Origin: BJHL01 sp040378885
GTDB taxonomy: Bacteria; Planctomycetota; Phycisphaerae; Phycisphaerales; UBA1924
Assembly: GCA_046316615.1 (NCBI GenBank)
Contig: JBKDAN010000034.1
Coordinates: 1-64,000, forward strand
DNA length: 64,000 bases
Reading direction: 5' to 3'
The notes beneath the pieces are model-generated. The model worked only from the letters and a program-made list of their open reading frames with translations, made no database searches and was not told the origin of the DNA. The translations under genes and the position numbers were made by a program. Below are positions 1-9,610 of the stretch, piece by piece (positions within the stretch are counted from its first letter, which is position 1; the number at the start of each line of letters is the position of its first letter).

Positions 1-59
1 TGAATGACCTGCCGCGCCGCCTGCTCCTTGAACTCCGCCGTGAACGATCGCCTTCCCAT
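1..59 (-). CDS. IS3-family transposase OrfA, N-terminal fragment
   Basis: Only the first 19 codons are in the window: MGRRSFTAEFKEQAARQVI. This is the typical opening of the helix-turn-helix OrfA of IS3-family transposases (R-R-x-F-T-x-E-F-K), which binds the element ends and is usually joined to OrfB by a programmed frameshift. The ATG is at 59-57 on the minus strand. Whether the gene is intact cannot be judged because it runs off the left edge. Confidence 0.8.
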   Translation of the reverse strand, partial: MGRRSFTAEFKEQAARQVI

Positions 60-128
60 GATGAACCTCGCTTCCTGACGGCCGTTATAGCCGCCTCCGC
101 GAGTGTCCACTATTGGTGGGCAAGGTCA
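1..128 (-). mobile_element. End of an IS3-family insertion sequence, cut by the window edge
   Basis: The minus strand carries the first codons of an IS3-type OrfA (59 down to 1) preceded by about 70 bases of leader. Read on the minus strand, the likely element end starts TGACCTTGCCCACCAATAG at base 128, matching the TG...CA ends of IS3-family elements. The element boundary is inferred from where similarity to the dispersed repeat (129-176) resumes: other copies of that repeat show the CAGCC that begins at base 129. The rest of the element lies outside the window. Confidence 0.75.
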
Positions 129-176
129 CAGCCTGTGGCACTTGATCATGTCGTTCGCGAAGTCGTGCCACCTGCC
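129..176 (+). repeat. Dispersed palindromic repeat, copy truncated by the insertion sequence
   Basis: Inverted arms GTGGCAC (135-141) and GTGCCAC (165-171) with a 23-base loop, followed by CTGCC. The right side GCGAAGTCGTGCCACCTGCC matches the copies near 19740, 20570 and 21150. The upstream half seen in longer copies (GGGCATCCGCAAAGCC) is missing here because the IS3-type element joins at base 128/129. The copy ends 57 bases before the stop codon of the minus-strand gene 233-667. Confidence 0.7.
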
Positions 177-232
177 ATGAAAAGATCAAGACATCTCGTG
201 ATACACGAAGGCATGGAGTTAATCACAACGCA

Positions 233-667
233 TCACTCGATACGCAATATCCTTAGAGTCGGCAGAATTCCATAAGCTGTTGCGATTGGGCCTCCATCTC
301 CGACTCTGTCGGGCCGTTCAAATCGATAAAGCGTCTTGCCGTCCACCCCGGGTGTAATGTATACCGGAGCGTCAACCAAGCCCGCAAGCGTCAATTTGTC
401 GACAGTGAGCTGCTCTTTTGTCCATGCAACTTCACGCACGTAAATAACTCGCTTGTCATCAAGCTGCAGCAACGCATTGCTGCCATCCATCATCGGCTTC
501 CCCCGAACGGTCACCGTGGTCCCTTCGAGCGACTTCCACGATTGTGGAGACGAAGTAATCGGGGAAGATCTCATCGCAATAGACCAAACAGCCGTTAAGG
601 CTGCTCCTACGAGTACTAAGCAAAATAGACCTACTTGTAGTTTCCGTCTGCACATGAGACGCACCAA
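233..667 (-). CDS. Small membrane-anchored or exported protein, unknown function
   Basis: I do not recognise this 144-residue protein. Residues about 11-31 form one hydrophobic segment after Arg/Lys-rich residues (MVRLMCRRK), so it is a signal anchor or an uncleaved signal peptide, followed by a polar domain of about 110 residues on the outside. The GTG start at 667 is supported by a strong ribosome binding site, GAGGAGG, five bases upstream. Base composition is visibly poorer in GC than the core genes of the window. It stands alone between two copies of the dispersed palindromic repeat, in inverted orientation (135-171 and 713-749), which together with the adjacent insertion sequence suggests an acquired gene. 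Confidence 0.6.
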   Translation of the reverse strand: MVRLMCRRKLQVGLFCLVLVGAALTAVWSIAMRSSPITSSPQSWKSLEGTTVTVRGKPMMDGSNALLQLDDKRVIYVREVAWTKEQLTVDKLTLAGLVDAPVYITPGVDGKTLYRFERPDRVGDGGPIATAYGILPTLRILRIE

Positions 668-702
668 ACCTCCTCGTTGAAGTCAACGTAAGACTTTTGC
701 CA

Positions 703-975
703 TTATTGGCAGATGGCACAACTTGACAAGCTGACTCGATTCGTGCCATAGGCTGCGGGCTTTGCGGATGCCCGTGCGTCTTTGGGCACCATTCTCGCAA
801 TCATGCTGGCGAGTGGCTTGGCATTGCACTAAGCGTCTCACGCTACCTCTGAAGATGGTGATGGGTGGGGCTTGAGATTCGCGCGCCCCTGCCGGGGCGA
901 TGGTGAATTGGGGGGCTGGACCAGACGCAGGCGCGTCTGGCAACGGACGCTCGCCGCGTTGCGGCGAAGAGGCCA
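703..975 (-). repeat. Full-length copy of the dispersed two-part repeat
   Basis: On the minus strand this stretch matches 19494-19755 over nearly its whole length. Part A contains the hairpin CCAGACGCGCCTGCGTCTGG and the words CCCCGGCAGGGGCGCGCGAA. Part B contains GAGAATGG, then CACGGGCATCCGCAAAGCC, then the inverted arms ATGGCAC and GTGCCAT (743-749 and 713-719 on the plus strand). The arms differ from the GTGGCAC/GTGCCAC of other copies at both sides together, so pairing is preserved. It can be translated in several frames but the matching copies share no open frame, so I regard it as non-coding. Confidence 0.75.
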
Positions 976-1453
976 TTGTGAGAAGGGGCGTATTGTGGAT
1001 CGAGGGGGCGTGGGTTGGTGGCTGGTGCAGGGCGGACGTTGTGCGGTTGGGTGAGATTCCTCTGCCCCTTTGCGGCAGGAGGGAGCGGGCAATGTCATTT
1101 CCACGGGTTGCGCTTCGCCCGCATTTGCAGCGGCGTTGCCGCTTCTTGGGCGGGCTGCGCTGCACCGCGTGGCTCCGGGCCTGCGCCCCTTCGGAGCGGG
1201 GAGCGTGGGGGGAGTTGGGGTGAGGTGCTGAGTGCGCACGGTTCTTGGCGTGGTGTTCGTGGGACTTCTCACTGCATGGCGTGAGTTTTGTGATGGCTTG
1301 TCCCGCGCGTGTGGGTCGTCGGATTAGGGCGGGGGAGCGTACAGGCCGTAGCCAATTGCATCGTTAAAAGAGGAATGGGTGTTGCGCGGGTGGGTCGTGA
1401 AGTTGTTGGGCGCAGCCGACGATGTAGGCAGGGGTAACCAGTGGGAGGAAGCG
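976..1453. other. Intergenic region, no gene seen
   Basis: GC-rich and low in complexity, with open frames on both strands that show no protein-like composition. On the minus strand it reads as Pro/Ala/Arg-rich text (runs such as CCCCAACTCCCCCCACGC), typical of decayed repeat DNA. The last 100 bases carry the leader of the LOV operon. A segment at about 1419-1445 (GATGTAGGCAGGGGTAACC) resembles the 3' part of a c-di-GMP riboswitch, but the matching 5' part is absent, so I do not call one. Confidence 0.5.
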
Positions 1454-2599
1454 ATGAACAACAGCAAGACCGAAGCGCGCGAGGGGCGGGGTAGCCGCGC
1501 GACGACCATCGACACCAATGTGCTTTTCACCGCGATTGAAGCGTCGGGCACGGGCATTGTGATCAGCGATTGCGGATTGCCTGACAATCCGTTGATTTAT
1601 GTGAATGATGGATTCTGCCAGATCTCCGGGTATTCGCGCGATGAAGTGGTGGGGCGCAACTGCCGATTCCTGCAGGGGAAGTTCACGGACCAGGCGGCGG
1701 TTGCGCGACTTCGCGAGGCGATTGCGAAGAAGCAGTCGATTTCGGTTCGGCTGGTGAACCACCGCAAGGACGGGACGATCTTTCACAACGAACTGCACAT
1801 GAGTCCGGTGCTGGATGCGACTGGCAAGGCGACGCACTTTGTGGGCGTGCAGCATGATGTCAGTGCGCAGGTTGCGGCGGAAGAGCAGGTTCGCGAACTG
1901 ACGGCGCGGCTGACGAGCGCGAACGAACAACTGCAGGCCTTTGCGGATACGACGGGGCGGGAACTGCTGGCCGCGCTGCGACCGATTCTGATGTATGCGA
2001 AGGAACTGGAATCGCAGGCGACGGGGAGTGACGCGGAGGCTCTGGGGATCATTCACGCGTCGGCGGCGCGGGCGAGAGAGTTTGTGACGCAGATGCTTGA
2101 GTACTCGAGCGTGCAGTCGACGAAACTGGAATGCACGACGGTGAAGTGGGAGAGCATGCTGGAGACGATTTGCAGGGGCGTACGCGGCGTCACACTGCAC
2201 CGGGAGGGACTGGAGCGGGGACCGAGTGGTGATGAGACGCTGCTGAAGCATGCGATTGGCGCGCTGGTGGGGAACGCCGCGAAGTTTGTGAAGCATGGGA
2301 CGCATCCGCAGGTTGATGTGCGGGCGTTGACGATGGGTGAAGAGTTTGTGTTGGAGGTTGCGGATCGGGGGATCGGCATTGATGGCGAGCGAGCAAAGAA
2401 GCTCAGCGAACCGTTTGTGCGCATGCATGCGTCGTCGAAGTACCCGGGCTTTGGACTGGGACTGGCGCTGGCGTCACGAGTGGCGGAGCGTCATGGTGGA
2501 CGGGTGGAGCTTTCGCCTCGAGAGGGCGGGGGCACAGTTGCGCGGTTGTATCTTGCCCGGGCGGCGGGCGAGTCGCAACGCAGAAAGAACGCCGCATGA
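1454..2599 (+). CDS. LOV-domain histidine kinase lacking the phospho-accepting histidine
   Basis: 381 residues. Residues about 20-138 are a LOV (blue-light, FMN) domain with the signature GRNCRFLQG: the adduct-forming Cys is C70, and the flavin contacts N102, N112 and Q133 are present. Residues about 155-225 form a two-helix dimerisation domain. At the H-box, where families read S-H-D/E-L, this protein reads G-R-E-L: R169 replaces the phospho-accepting His. The ATPase domain (about 255-375) is intact, with NAAKF (N-box, 274-278), DRGIGI (304-309) and GFGLGL (332-337). The start at 1454 follows GGGAGGAAG; an upstream in-frame GTG at 1379 has no such site. The stop overlaps the next start (ATGA), so translation is probably coupled. 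I infer a photoreceptor that signals by conformation; phosphotransfer by this protein itself looks impossible. Confidence 0.9.
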   Translation: MNNSKTEAREGRGSRATTIDTNVLFTAIEASGTGIVISDCGLPDNPLIYVNDGFCQISGYSRDEVVGRNCRFLQGKFTDQAAVARLREAIAKKQSISVRLVNHRKDGTIFHNELHMSPVLDATGKATHFVGVQHDVSAQVAAEEQVRELTARLTSANEQLQAFADTTGRELLAALRPILMYAKELESQATGSDAEALGIIHASAARAREFVTQMLEYSSVQSTKLECTTVKWESMLETICRGVRGVTLHREGLERGPSGDETLLKHAIGALVGNAAKFVKHGTHPQVDVRALTMGEEFVLEVADRGIGIDGERAKKLSEPFVRMHASSKYPGFGLGLALASRVAERHGGRVELSPREGGGTVARLYLARAAGESQRRKNAA

Positions 2600-3060
2600 A
2601 AATCGATGTGTCGGACACACTGGCCGCGGCGGGCGAAGCGATCCGGATCATTGTCGCCGACGAACAGGCGACGGATCGCGCGCTGGTGCAGCAGGCTCTG
2701 CGGCGCGTGGGTTTTGCGTATGAGATACGCGAGGCGTGCGACGCGGCGGACCTGGACCGGCTGCTTGCTGAAGTCGACGGGCATGGCGCGCACCTGATCA
2801 TGACGTGTTTGGATTTGCCGGGCTTTGGCGGGCTTGAGGGCATTCGCCGACTCAAGCAGGATCCGCGCACGCGGTTGACGCCGTTGATTGCGTTCTTTAC
2901 GCCGGCGGCGAGGGCCGTGCAACAGAAGAAGCTGGTGCGCGATGTGTACGAAGCGGGGGCGAATTCGGCGATTGAGAAGTCGGATTCGATTGAGGTGTAC
3001 GCGGCGCGGTTGCAGGAGGCGGGGTTGTACTGGGGCCGGACGGTTCGGCTGCCGGTGTGA
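2596..3060 (+). CDS. Receiver-domain protein with Cys in place of the phospho-accepting Asp
   Basis: 154 residues, a single CheY-like receiver without an output domain. Residues about 16-150 follow the family pattern: beta-1 IIVADE supplies the acidic pair D22-E23, beta-3 reads LIMTCLDLPG, and AIEKS near residue 131 supplies the conserved Lys. In receivers the phosphorylated Asp lies four residues before the Pro of the LPG turn; here that position is C71 (codon TGT). D73, two residues later, does not fit the active-site position. The protein is therefore a pseudo-receiver. It overlaps the LOV kinase gene by four bases and is followed ten bases later by the EAL gene, so it probably acts as a protein adaptor between them. 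The Rcp1-like layout (FAYEIREACDAAD) is typical of single-domain partners of photoreceptor kinases. Confidence 0.85.
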   Translation: MKIDVSDTLAAAGEAIRIIVADEQATDRALVQQALRRVGFAYEIREACDAADLDRLLAEVDGHGAHLIMTCLDLPGFGGLEGIRRLKQDPRTRLTPLIAFFTPAARAVQQKKLVRDVYEAGANSAIEKSDSIEVYAARLQEAGLYWGRTVRLPV

Positions 3061-3070
3061 AGGAAAGCAG

Positions 3071-4267
3071 ATGCCACAAACACGCATCATGATTCTGTCT
3101 GGCGAAGCACAGGTTGCGCAGGAACTGTTCAACGCGGCGGAGGATGCGGGCTGCATGGCGTCGGTCATTACGCCGGCGTGGGAGTTGGGGGCAGCGCTGG
3201 CGGGGTTCAATCCTGAGTTGGTAGTGATTGATGCGGACTCGCTGGGTACTGATCCGGTGACGATTCTGGATCGCTCGGCGCACCATTTGGGGAAGACGCC
3301 GCTGATTGTGCGGTCGATGCGTGAGGAGCGACTGATACGCAAGTTGTGCGCGCACCTGACGAGCATGGGGTTTGTGATTGAGCAGCGGCTGGGCGACGGG
3401 GAGGCCCGAACGGATCTCGCGGCGGCGTTGATGCGATTTCAGATGCGGTGCACGCGGATTACGGCGGCGGAGTTTGTGCATGCGATGGAGCACAACGAGT
3501 TGGTCGTGAACTACCAGCCCAAAGTGAGTCTGGTTGAAGGTCGGCCGGTGGTTGGGGCGGAGGCGCTGATTCGCTGGAGGCATCCGGTGCTGGGTGTGCT
3601 GGGGGCGGGGCCTGTCATCAACTTGGCGGAGCGGAGCCGACTGCACTGGAAACTGACGGACTGGGTGATTGAGAAGGCACTGGACATGATCGGGCTGACG
3701 GAAGAGATGGGCTTGAAGCTGCGCGTGTCGGTGAACGCGCCGGCGGATTATGTGGCTGAGCCGCACTTTGGTCCCAAGGTGCTTGGATCGCTGGAAAAGC
3801 TGGGGATTGATCCGTCGCTGCTGTGCCTGGAGATTACGGAAACAAAGGCGATGCGCGAGGGCCCGGCGATTACGGGGGCGCTCACGGCGCTGCGGTTCCG
3901 CGGCGTGCATCTTTCCATTGATGACTTCGGTACGGGATACTCGTCACTGATTCAGTTGCACAAGCTGCCGTTTGATGAGGTGAAGATTGATCAATCGTTC
4001 GTGCGCGAGTTTCCGGCGGACGAGGGATCGGCGGCGATTGTGGCGTCGATCTTGGGGCTGTGCGAGCGGCTGGGGATGGAAGCGTGCGCGGAGGGCGTGG
4101 AGACGGCGGAGGCGGCGGATGAACTGCAACGGCTAGGCTGCGAAGTTGGACAGGGGTACTTCTTTGGCAAGCCGATGCCGGCGAGAGAGTTTTTGCAGAG
4201 CTTGAAGCCGGCGACGAAGGGGGACGCGGCACGGGAAGCCGGCAAGCAGGTGCGGGAGGCGGCGTAG
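3071..4267 (+). CDS. Cyclic di-GMP phosphodiesterase: degenerate receiver plus EAL domain
   Basis: 398 residues. Residues 1-120 form a receiver-like domain with D54 at the phospho-acceptor position (LVVIDADSLG), but the usual Asp pair after beta-1 is replaced by S-G-E, so metal binding is doubtful. Residues about 130-380 are an EAL domain that hydrolyses c-di-GMP to pGpG. Catalytic motifs are all there: GAEALIRWRHP (E164), SVNAPA, LEITET, IDDFGTGYSS, EVKIDQSFV, EGVET and GQGYFFG. No GGDEF domain is fused. The start at 3071 follows GAAGGAAAG; upstream in-frame starts lie inside the previous gene. It is the third gene of the LOV operon, with a 10-base gap, and is the likely output: control of the c-di-GMP pool by blue light. 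Confidence 0.92.
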   Translation: MPQTRIMILSGEAQVAQELFNAAEDAGCMASVITPAWELGAALAGFNPELVVIDADSLGTDPVTILDRSAHHLGKTPLIVRSMREERLIRKLCAHLTSMGFVIEQRLGDGEARTDLAAALMRFQMRCTRITAAEFVHAMEHNELVVNYQPKVSLVEGRPVVGAEALIRWRHPVLGVLGAGPVINLAERSRLHWKLTDWVIEKALDMIGLTEEMGLKLRVSVNAPADYVAEPHFGPKVLGSLEKLGIDPSLLCLEITETKAMREGPAITGALTALRFRGVHLSIDDFGTGYSSLIQLHKLPFDEVKIDQSFVREFPADEGSAAIVASILGLCERLGMEACAEGVETAEAADELQRLGCEVGQGYFFGKPMPAREFLQSLKPATKGDAAREAGKQVREAA

Positions 4268-4511
4268 ACGGGGTGATGCGACGGTCAACGGCGCGACTCG
4301 AATGATCAGACAGGTGGATACACGACTGCACGTTGCTGCGAGGGCGGGTGGTGCGAGGGCGGGCACGTGCGAGGCGCGGTCGAATCGGGAGGCGGCGCCA
4401 GCAGCGCGAGGCGTGTCTTCTGGCGCAGCGCTTTCGCCTTCCCTTTGTTACTTTTATCGCTTTGCCTTGATCGCTTTGCCCTTCTCACTTTTTTGGGGGC
4501 TGGCATGCAAA

Positions 4512-4585
4512 TGGGGCCAGCTGGATTCGAACCAGCGACCGCACCGATTATGAGTCGGGCGCTCTAACCGCTGAGCTATGGCCCC
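4512..4585 (-). tRNA. tRNA with CAT anticodon, probably tRNA-Ile2 (lysidine type)
   Basis: On the minus strand the sequence folds as a full cloverleaf: acceptor GGGGCCA/TGGCCCC, D arm GCTC...GAGC, anticodon loop CTCATAA, T arm GCTGGTTCGAATCCAGC. The anticodon is CAT. The anticodon arm and T arm (CGACTCATAATCG, GGTCGCTGG) match the AUA-reading tRNA-Ile of E. coli much better than its elongator tRNA-Met. TilS would change C34 to lysidine. CCA is not encoded. The variable loop appears one base longer than in E. coli, so ends may be off by one base. Confidence 0.9.
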
Positions 4586-4653
4586 CAGGGTGCCTCAGCG
4601 TAGGTGCGAGCATCCTTGTGCGCGCCCGGGTCCGCGCCCTCGTACGCTCTTGC

Positions 4654-5307
4654 ATGCGTTCCGCTGCTCTTGCCATACTGGTCGTTTCGCTCTGTGCACT
4701 TACCGGCTGCCAACTTGCGGGCGGCATGGCGGAGGCGTATCGCCGTAACTCGACGCACTCTGTCGACGCCGAGTACGTTGGCCTGGCTGACAAGTCGTTT
4801 GCTCTGATCGCATCTGCCGATCGCGCGATTCAATCGGAGCATCCGCAGCTTGTCGAGGAAACGATGCGCCGGGCCGCCCGGGCTCTCGCCAATCCCGCCA
4901 ACATACCCAAGCCTGCGGGCTTTGTTGATGCGGAAGAAGTCATCCGCTACACGTATCGCACGCCTTCGTGGGCGGCTCGCGATGCGAGCAAGATCGCCGA
5001 AGATCTGGGCGGCGTGCAGCGCGTCATCATCGTTGAGATTCTGGAGTATCGCCTCAACGAGCCCGGCAATACGTATGAATGGGCCGGCATCGCCAGCGGC
5101 ACCGTGTCGGTGTATGAAATCGACGGCAACGATCCGAACGCTCCTGCATTTACCACCACCTTCAACGTCGACTTTCCCGACAACAAGGGCTTCGGTCCTG
5201 ATGAGATCGCTCGCTCGGCTGTCACCACCATGCTGCTGACGCGCATGGTAGATCGGACGACGTGGCCCTTCTTCAAGCACGAGGAGCCGTACTACCCCGA
5301 GTATTGA
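4654..5307 (+). CDS. Lipoprotein of unknown function
   Basis: 217 residues counted from the ATG at 4654; a GTG at 4618 would add 12 residues with no benefit to the signal. The N terminus is a lipoprotein signal peptide ending in LCALTGC, so the mature protein starts at that Cys and is lipid-anchored. The rest has no repeats or membrane segments and looks like one alpha/beta domain with acidic patches; the end is Tyr-rich (EEPYYPEY). I do not recognise a family. It begins about 70 bases after the tRNA, which is on the other strand, and stands before the two zinc-ribbon membrane genes, but the 54-base gap gives no proof of co-transcription. Confidence 0.8.
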   Translation: MRSAALAILVVSLCALTGCQLAGGMAEAYRRNSTHSVDAEYVGLADKSFALIASADRAIQSEHPQLVEETMRRAARALANPANIPKPAGFVDAEEVIRYTYRTPSWAARDASKIAEDLGGVQRVIIVEILEYRLNEPGNTYEWAGIASGTVSVYEIDGNDPNAPAFTTTFNVDFPDNKGFGPDEIARSAVTTMLLTRMVDRTTWPFFKHEEPYYPEY

Positions 5308-5361
5308 TCGCTCGCGCCCGGCGCTTCTGCAAGACGCGTCGCTGAAGGGAAAGGCTCACCG

Positions 5362-6396
5362 TTGCACCAAGGGGAACAACCACCGCCTGTCCTGCCTCAG
5401 ATGCCCGACATCCCGGCGCCTGCGATCATTACGGACACACCGTGCATCGGCTGCGGGTACAACATCCGCTCGCTTGAACTTGCCACCCGGTGCCCCGAAT
5501 GCGGCACGCCGGTTGACGCCACGCTTCGCGGCGGTCTGCGGTACTCGCCCGAGCCTTTTCTTCGCCGCCTGCTGCTCGCTACCCGCTGCCTGAGCTACGG
5601 CATGCTTGCGTATGCCGTCGCGCTCATCGTCATTTACGTGGGTGCTGCGCTGCTTGAAGGCATCGTGAGCAATCCCAGCCTGCTTGCCAACCCTGCAAGC
5701 GCAATCGGTGGCCGCATCATGCTTGCCACGCTCGTCATGACGCTGCCCATCGTTGCGATGCTGGCGGGCTACTGGTTTCTTACAACGCCGCACCCGGGGA
5801 TACACGACGCGCAGCAACCTATCAAGGCGCGCGTGTTGACGCGGATCGCTGTCGGTCTGGCTGCTGTCGTGTCGCTCACGGGCGCTGTTTCCACCATCGT
5901 TTCGGCGACGCGTACTGGCGTGACCGCGAACGCGTTTGCGGCGACGGGCATGTTCTGGACGTGTGCCGGTTGTCTGGGGTTCCCGCTGCTGCTGGGGCTG
6001 GTGCTGCCGCCTGTGCACATCGTCAAGTGGCTCTGCACGCTTGATCGCTCAGAAGAGAGCAAGCTGCTCTCGCGGCGCGCGGTGCGTTCGTACTGGCTAC
6101 TGCCTTTGCTGGTGTTTGTGGGGCCACTGCTGGGCTATATGACATTCATGGTGGCGCTATTCACGGGTATGGCGGCGACTGGAGCGGGCTTGGGTGGTGC
6201 TGGCCCCAACGCGGCGAGGCCCGCCCCCGACGACACTGTCATGATCATCGCGACCATCACCGGGTGTGGCATGACGTTTGGCAGTTTGCTGGCGGCGATG
6301 ATTTATACGTGGTACATCGTGCACGCCACGCGCAGATTGATTGTCCGTAGTCTTGATGAGCAATTGAGCGCACGCATGGAAACCCCACATGCCTAA
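5362..6396 (+). CDS. Zinc-ribbon multi-pass membrane protein
   Basis: 344 residues. The cytoplasmic N terminus holds a C-x2-C...C-x2-C zinc ribbon (CIGCGYNIRSL...CPECGTP, about residues 28-50). About five to six hydrophobic segments follow (near residues 78-100, 118-140, 158-180, 195-215, 238-262, 290-315). This layout is very common in planctomycetes but no function is known to me. The start is a TTG at 5362 preceded by GAAGGGAAAGG. The gene's last eight bases overlap the start of the next gene, which is a paralogue with the same layout, so the two are translated together and may form a complex. Assignment as a transporter or sensor would be a guess. Confidence 0.85.
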   Translation: MHQGEQPPPVLPQMPDIPAPAIITDTPCIGCGYNIRSLELATRCPECGTPVDATLRGGLRYSPEPFLRRLLLATRCLSYGMLAYAVALIVIYVGAALLEGIVSNPSLLANPASAIGGRIMLATLVMTLPIVAMLAGYWFLTTPHPGIHDAQQPIKARVLTRIAVGLAAVVSLTGAVSTIVSATRTGVTANAFAATGMFWTCAGCLGFPLLLGLVLPPVHIVKWLCTLDRSEESKLLSRRAVRSYWLLPLLVFVGPLLGYMTFMVALFTGMAATGAGLGGAGPNAARPAPDDTVMIIATITGCGMTFGSLLAAMIYTWYIVHATRRLIVRSLDEQLSARMETPHA

Positions 6397-7294
6397 TTGG
6401 GCCACCGATGCCGCCTTGGGCCCTCAGGGCCGCGCCCGCAAACCCCGCGCCGCCGTCATCTGCGGCCAGTGCGGCTACGACCTCCAAGGCGTCGATGCGT
6501 CGACCTGCCCCGAGTGCGGCACGCCCCGCCATGATGCCGTCGCAGGTGGGCTGCTGGAAGAAGCCGCTAAGCCCTATCTGCTTCGTCTGCGTCGCGGGCT
6601 GCGCTTCATCTTCTGGGGCCTTGTCGCTGAGCTTACGTTCGCCATCCTTTGGCTCGCCGGTGCCATTACGTACGCCGTCGCGATGTCTGACCCGGCGGCA
6701 CAGAGCACGACGGGCACGCAACTGGCATCGCAGGCGTTGTTTGAGGGTCTGGGCCTCTTCCTCATGCAGATTCCCCTTGCGCTGCAACTCACAGGGGCTT
6801 GGTGGTACACCAAACCCGAGCTTGAACACATCCGCGAGCCCCGCCAGACCATGTGGCGCTGGTTCACACTTGCTGGTTTCATGCTTGCGATTCTGGGGAA
6901 GCTCATCGCCTCAGTGCTCGTCTGGAACGGTTTTCCGACCGATCCCTTCGACGACGCGCTGACTAGCACGCAGGTGTGGCAGGGCATTGCGGTGCTGGGG
7001 AGCGAGCTCCTAGCGGCGTGCGGCGCGCTGCTGGGACTGGTGGGACTGCTGGGTTTCTCCCAGCGCATCGCCGACCGTGCCGAGGATTCGCACATCGAAA
7101 GTCACGTGCGAGGGCTGAAGTACGCCCTGTTCGTGCTCTTCCCGCTGGGCGCTCTGTGGCCGCTGCTGTCGTGGGTCGCGCTCATCCTGTGCACCATTCC
7201 GATGGGTCAGATGCTCCGCCACGTCAAGCACGCTCTGGCGAACAAACCCGAGTTTGAGGTCGAGGAGTTCATCCACTCGCGTCCGCTGACCTGA
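6389..7294 (+). CDS. Zinc-ribbon multi-pass membrane protein, paralogue of the preceding gene
   Basis: 301 residues. A zinc ribbon near residues 26-45 (CGQCGYDLQGV...CPECGTPRHD) precedes about five hydrophobic segments. The same order and spacing occur in the gene before it, with which it overlaps by eight bases, so this is a tandem duplication that has diverged strongly outside the ribbon. Both have the pair GGL followed by P-Y/F-L-R-R-L just after the ribbon, seen here as PYLLRLRRGL. The C terminus is acidic (EFEVEEFI). Function unknown. A hairpin follows the stop, after which the next gene starts 220 bases downstream. Confidence 0.85.
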   Translation: MPNWATDAALGPQGRARKPRAAVICGQCGYDLQGVDASTCPECGTPRHDAVAGGLLEEAAKPYLLRLRRGLRFIFWGLVAELTFAILWLAGAITYAVAMSDPAAQSTTGTQLASQALFEGLGLFLMQIPLALQLTGAWWYTKPELEHIREPRQTMWRWFTLAGFMLAILGKLIASVLVWNGFPTDPFDDALTSTQVWQGIAVLGSELLAACGALLGLVGLLGFSQRIADRAEDSHIESHVRGLKYALFVLFPLGALWPLLSWVALILCTIPMGQMLRHVKHALANKPEFEVEEFIHSRPLT

Positions 7295-7296
7295 CT

Positions 7297-7317
7297 GGCG
7301 CGAAAAAACTTCGCGCC
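7297..7317 (+). terminator. Hairpin after the zinc-ribbon pair, weak terminator candidate
   Basis: Seven-base stem GGCGCGA (7297-7303) and TCGCGCC (7311-7317) with an A-rich loop, directly after the stop at 7294. No T-run follows, so it may end transcription poorly or act only on mRNA stability. Confidence 0.35.
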
Positions 7318-7517
7318 CTCCTACCCGCTTTCCACTTGCTTCCGCGCGCAGATGCGTTATCTTTTTGTGGTGGTGACGTTTGCGTGCGCGTTTTGTACCG
7401 CGCGCTGCATGTCGTTCGCCGCTCCGTGCTTGTCGCACCCGCGTTCAACAGCGACTCGCCCGGCAACCGTCTCGCATTCGCCGCGGCACGTCCCACGCTG
7501 GGAAAAGACAAACATCG

Positions 7518-9524
<2,007 letters not shown>

Positions 9525-9610
9525 GTCATCCGGCGTCGCGTCATGCGTTGATGCGATCTGCCTTGATGCCGGCTTGTCATACAACTTGCGTCTTCAAACG
9601 ACAAATCAAC

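Noticed and set aside
683..1272. Long open frames on the minus strand (up to 160 codons)
   Set aside because: They lie in the dispersed repeat and in Pro/Arg-rich low-complexity DNA; matching repeat copies elsewhere are interrupted in all frames, so no protein is conserved.
1419..1450. Possible c-di-GMP riboswitch (GEMM) before the LOV-EAL operon
   Set aside because: The 3' part resembles the motif (TAGGCAGGGGTAACC), but the A-rich 5' conserved segment and the paired P1 strand are missing, so a full aptamer cannot be drawn.
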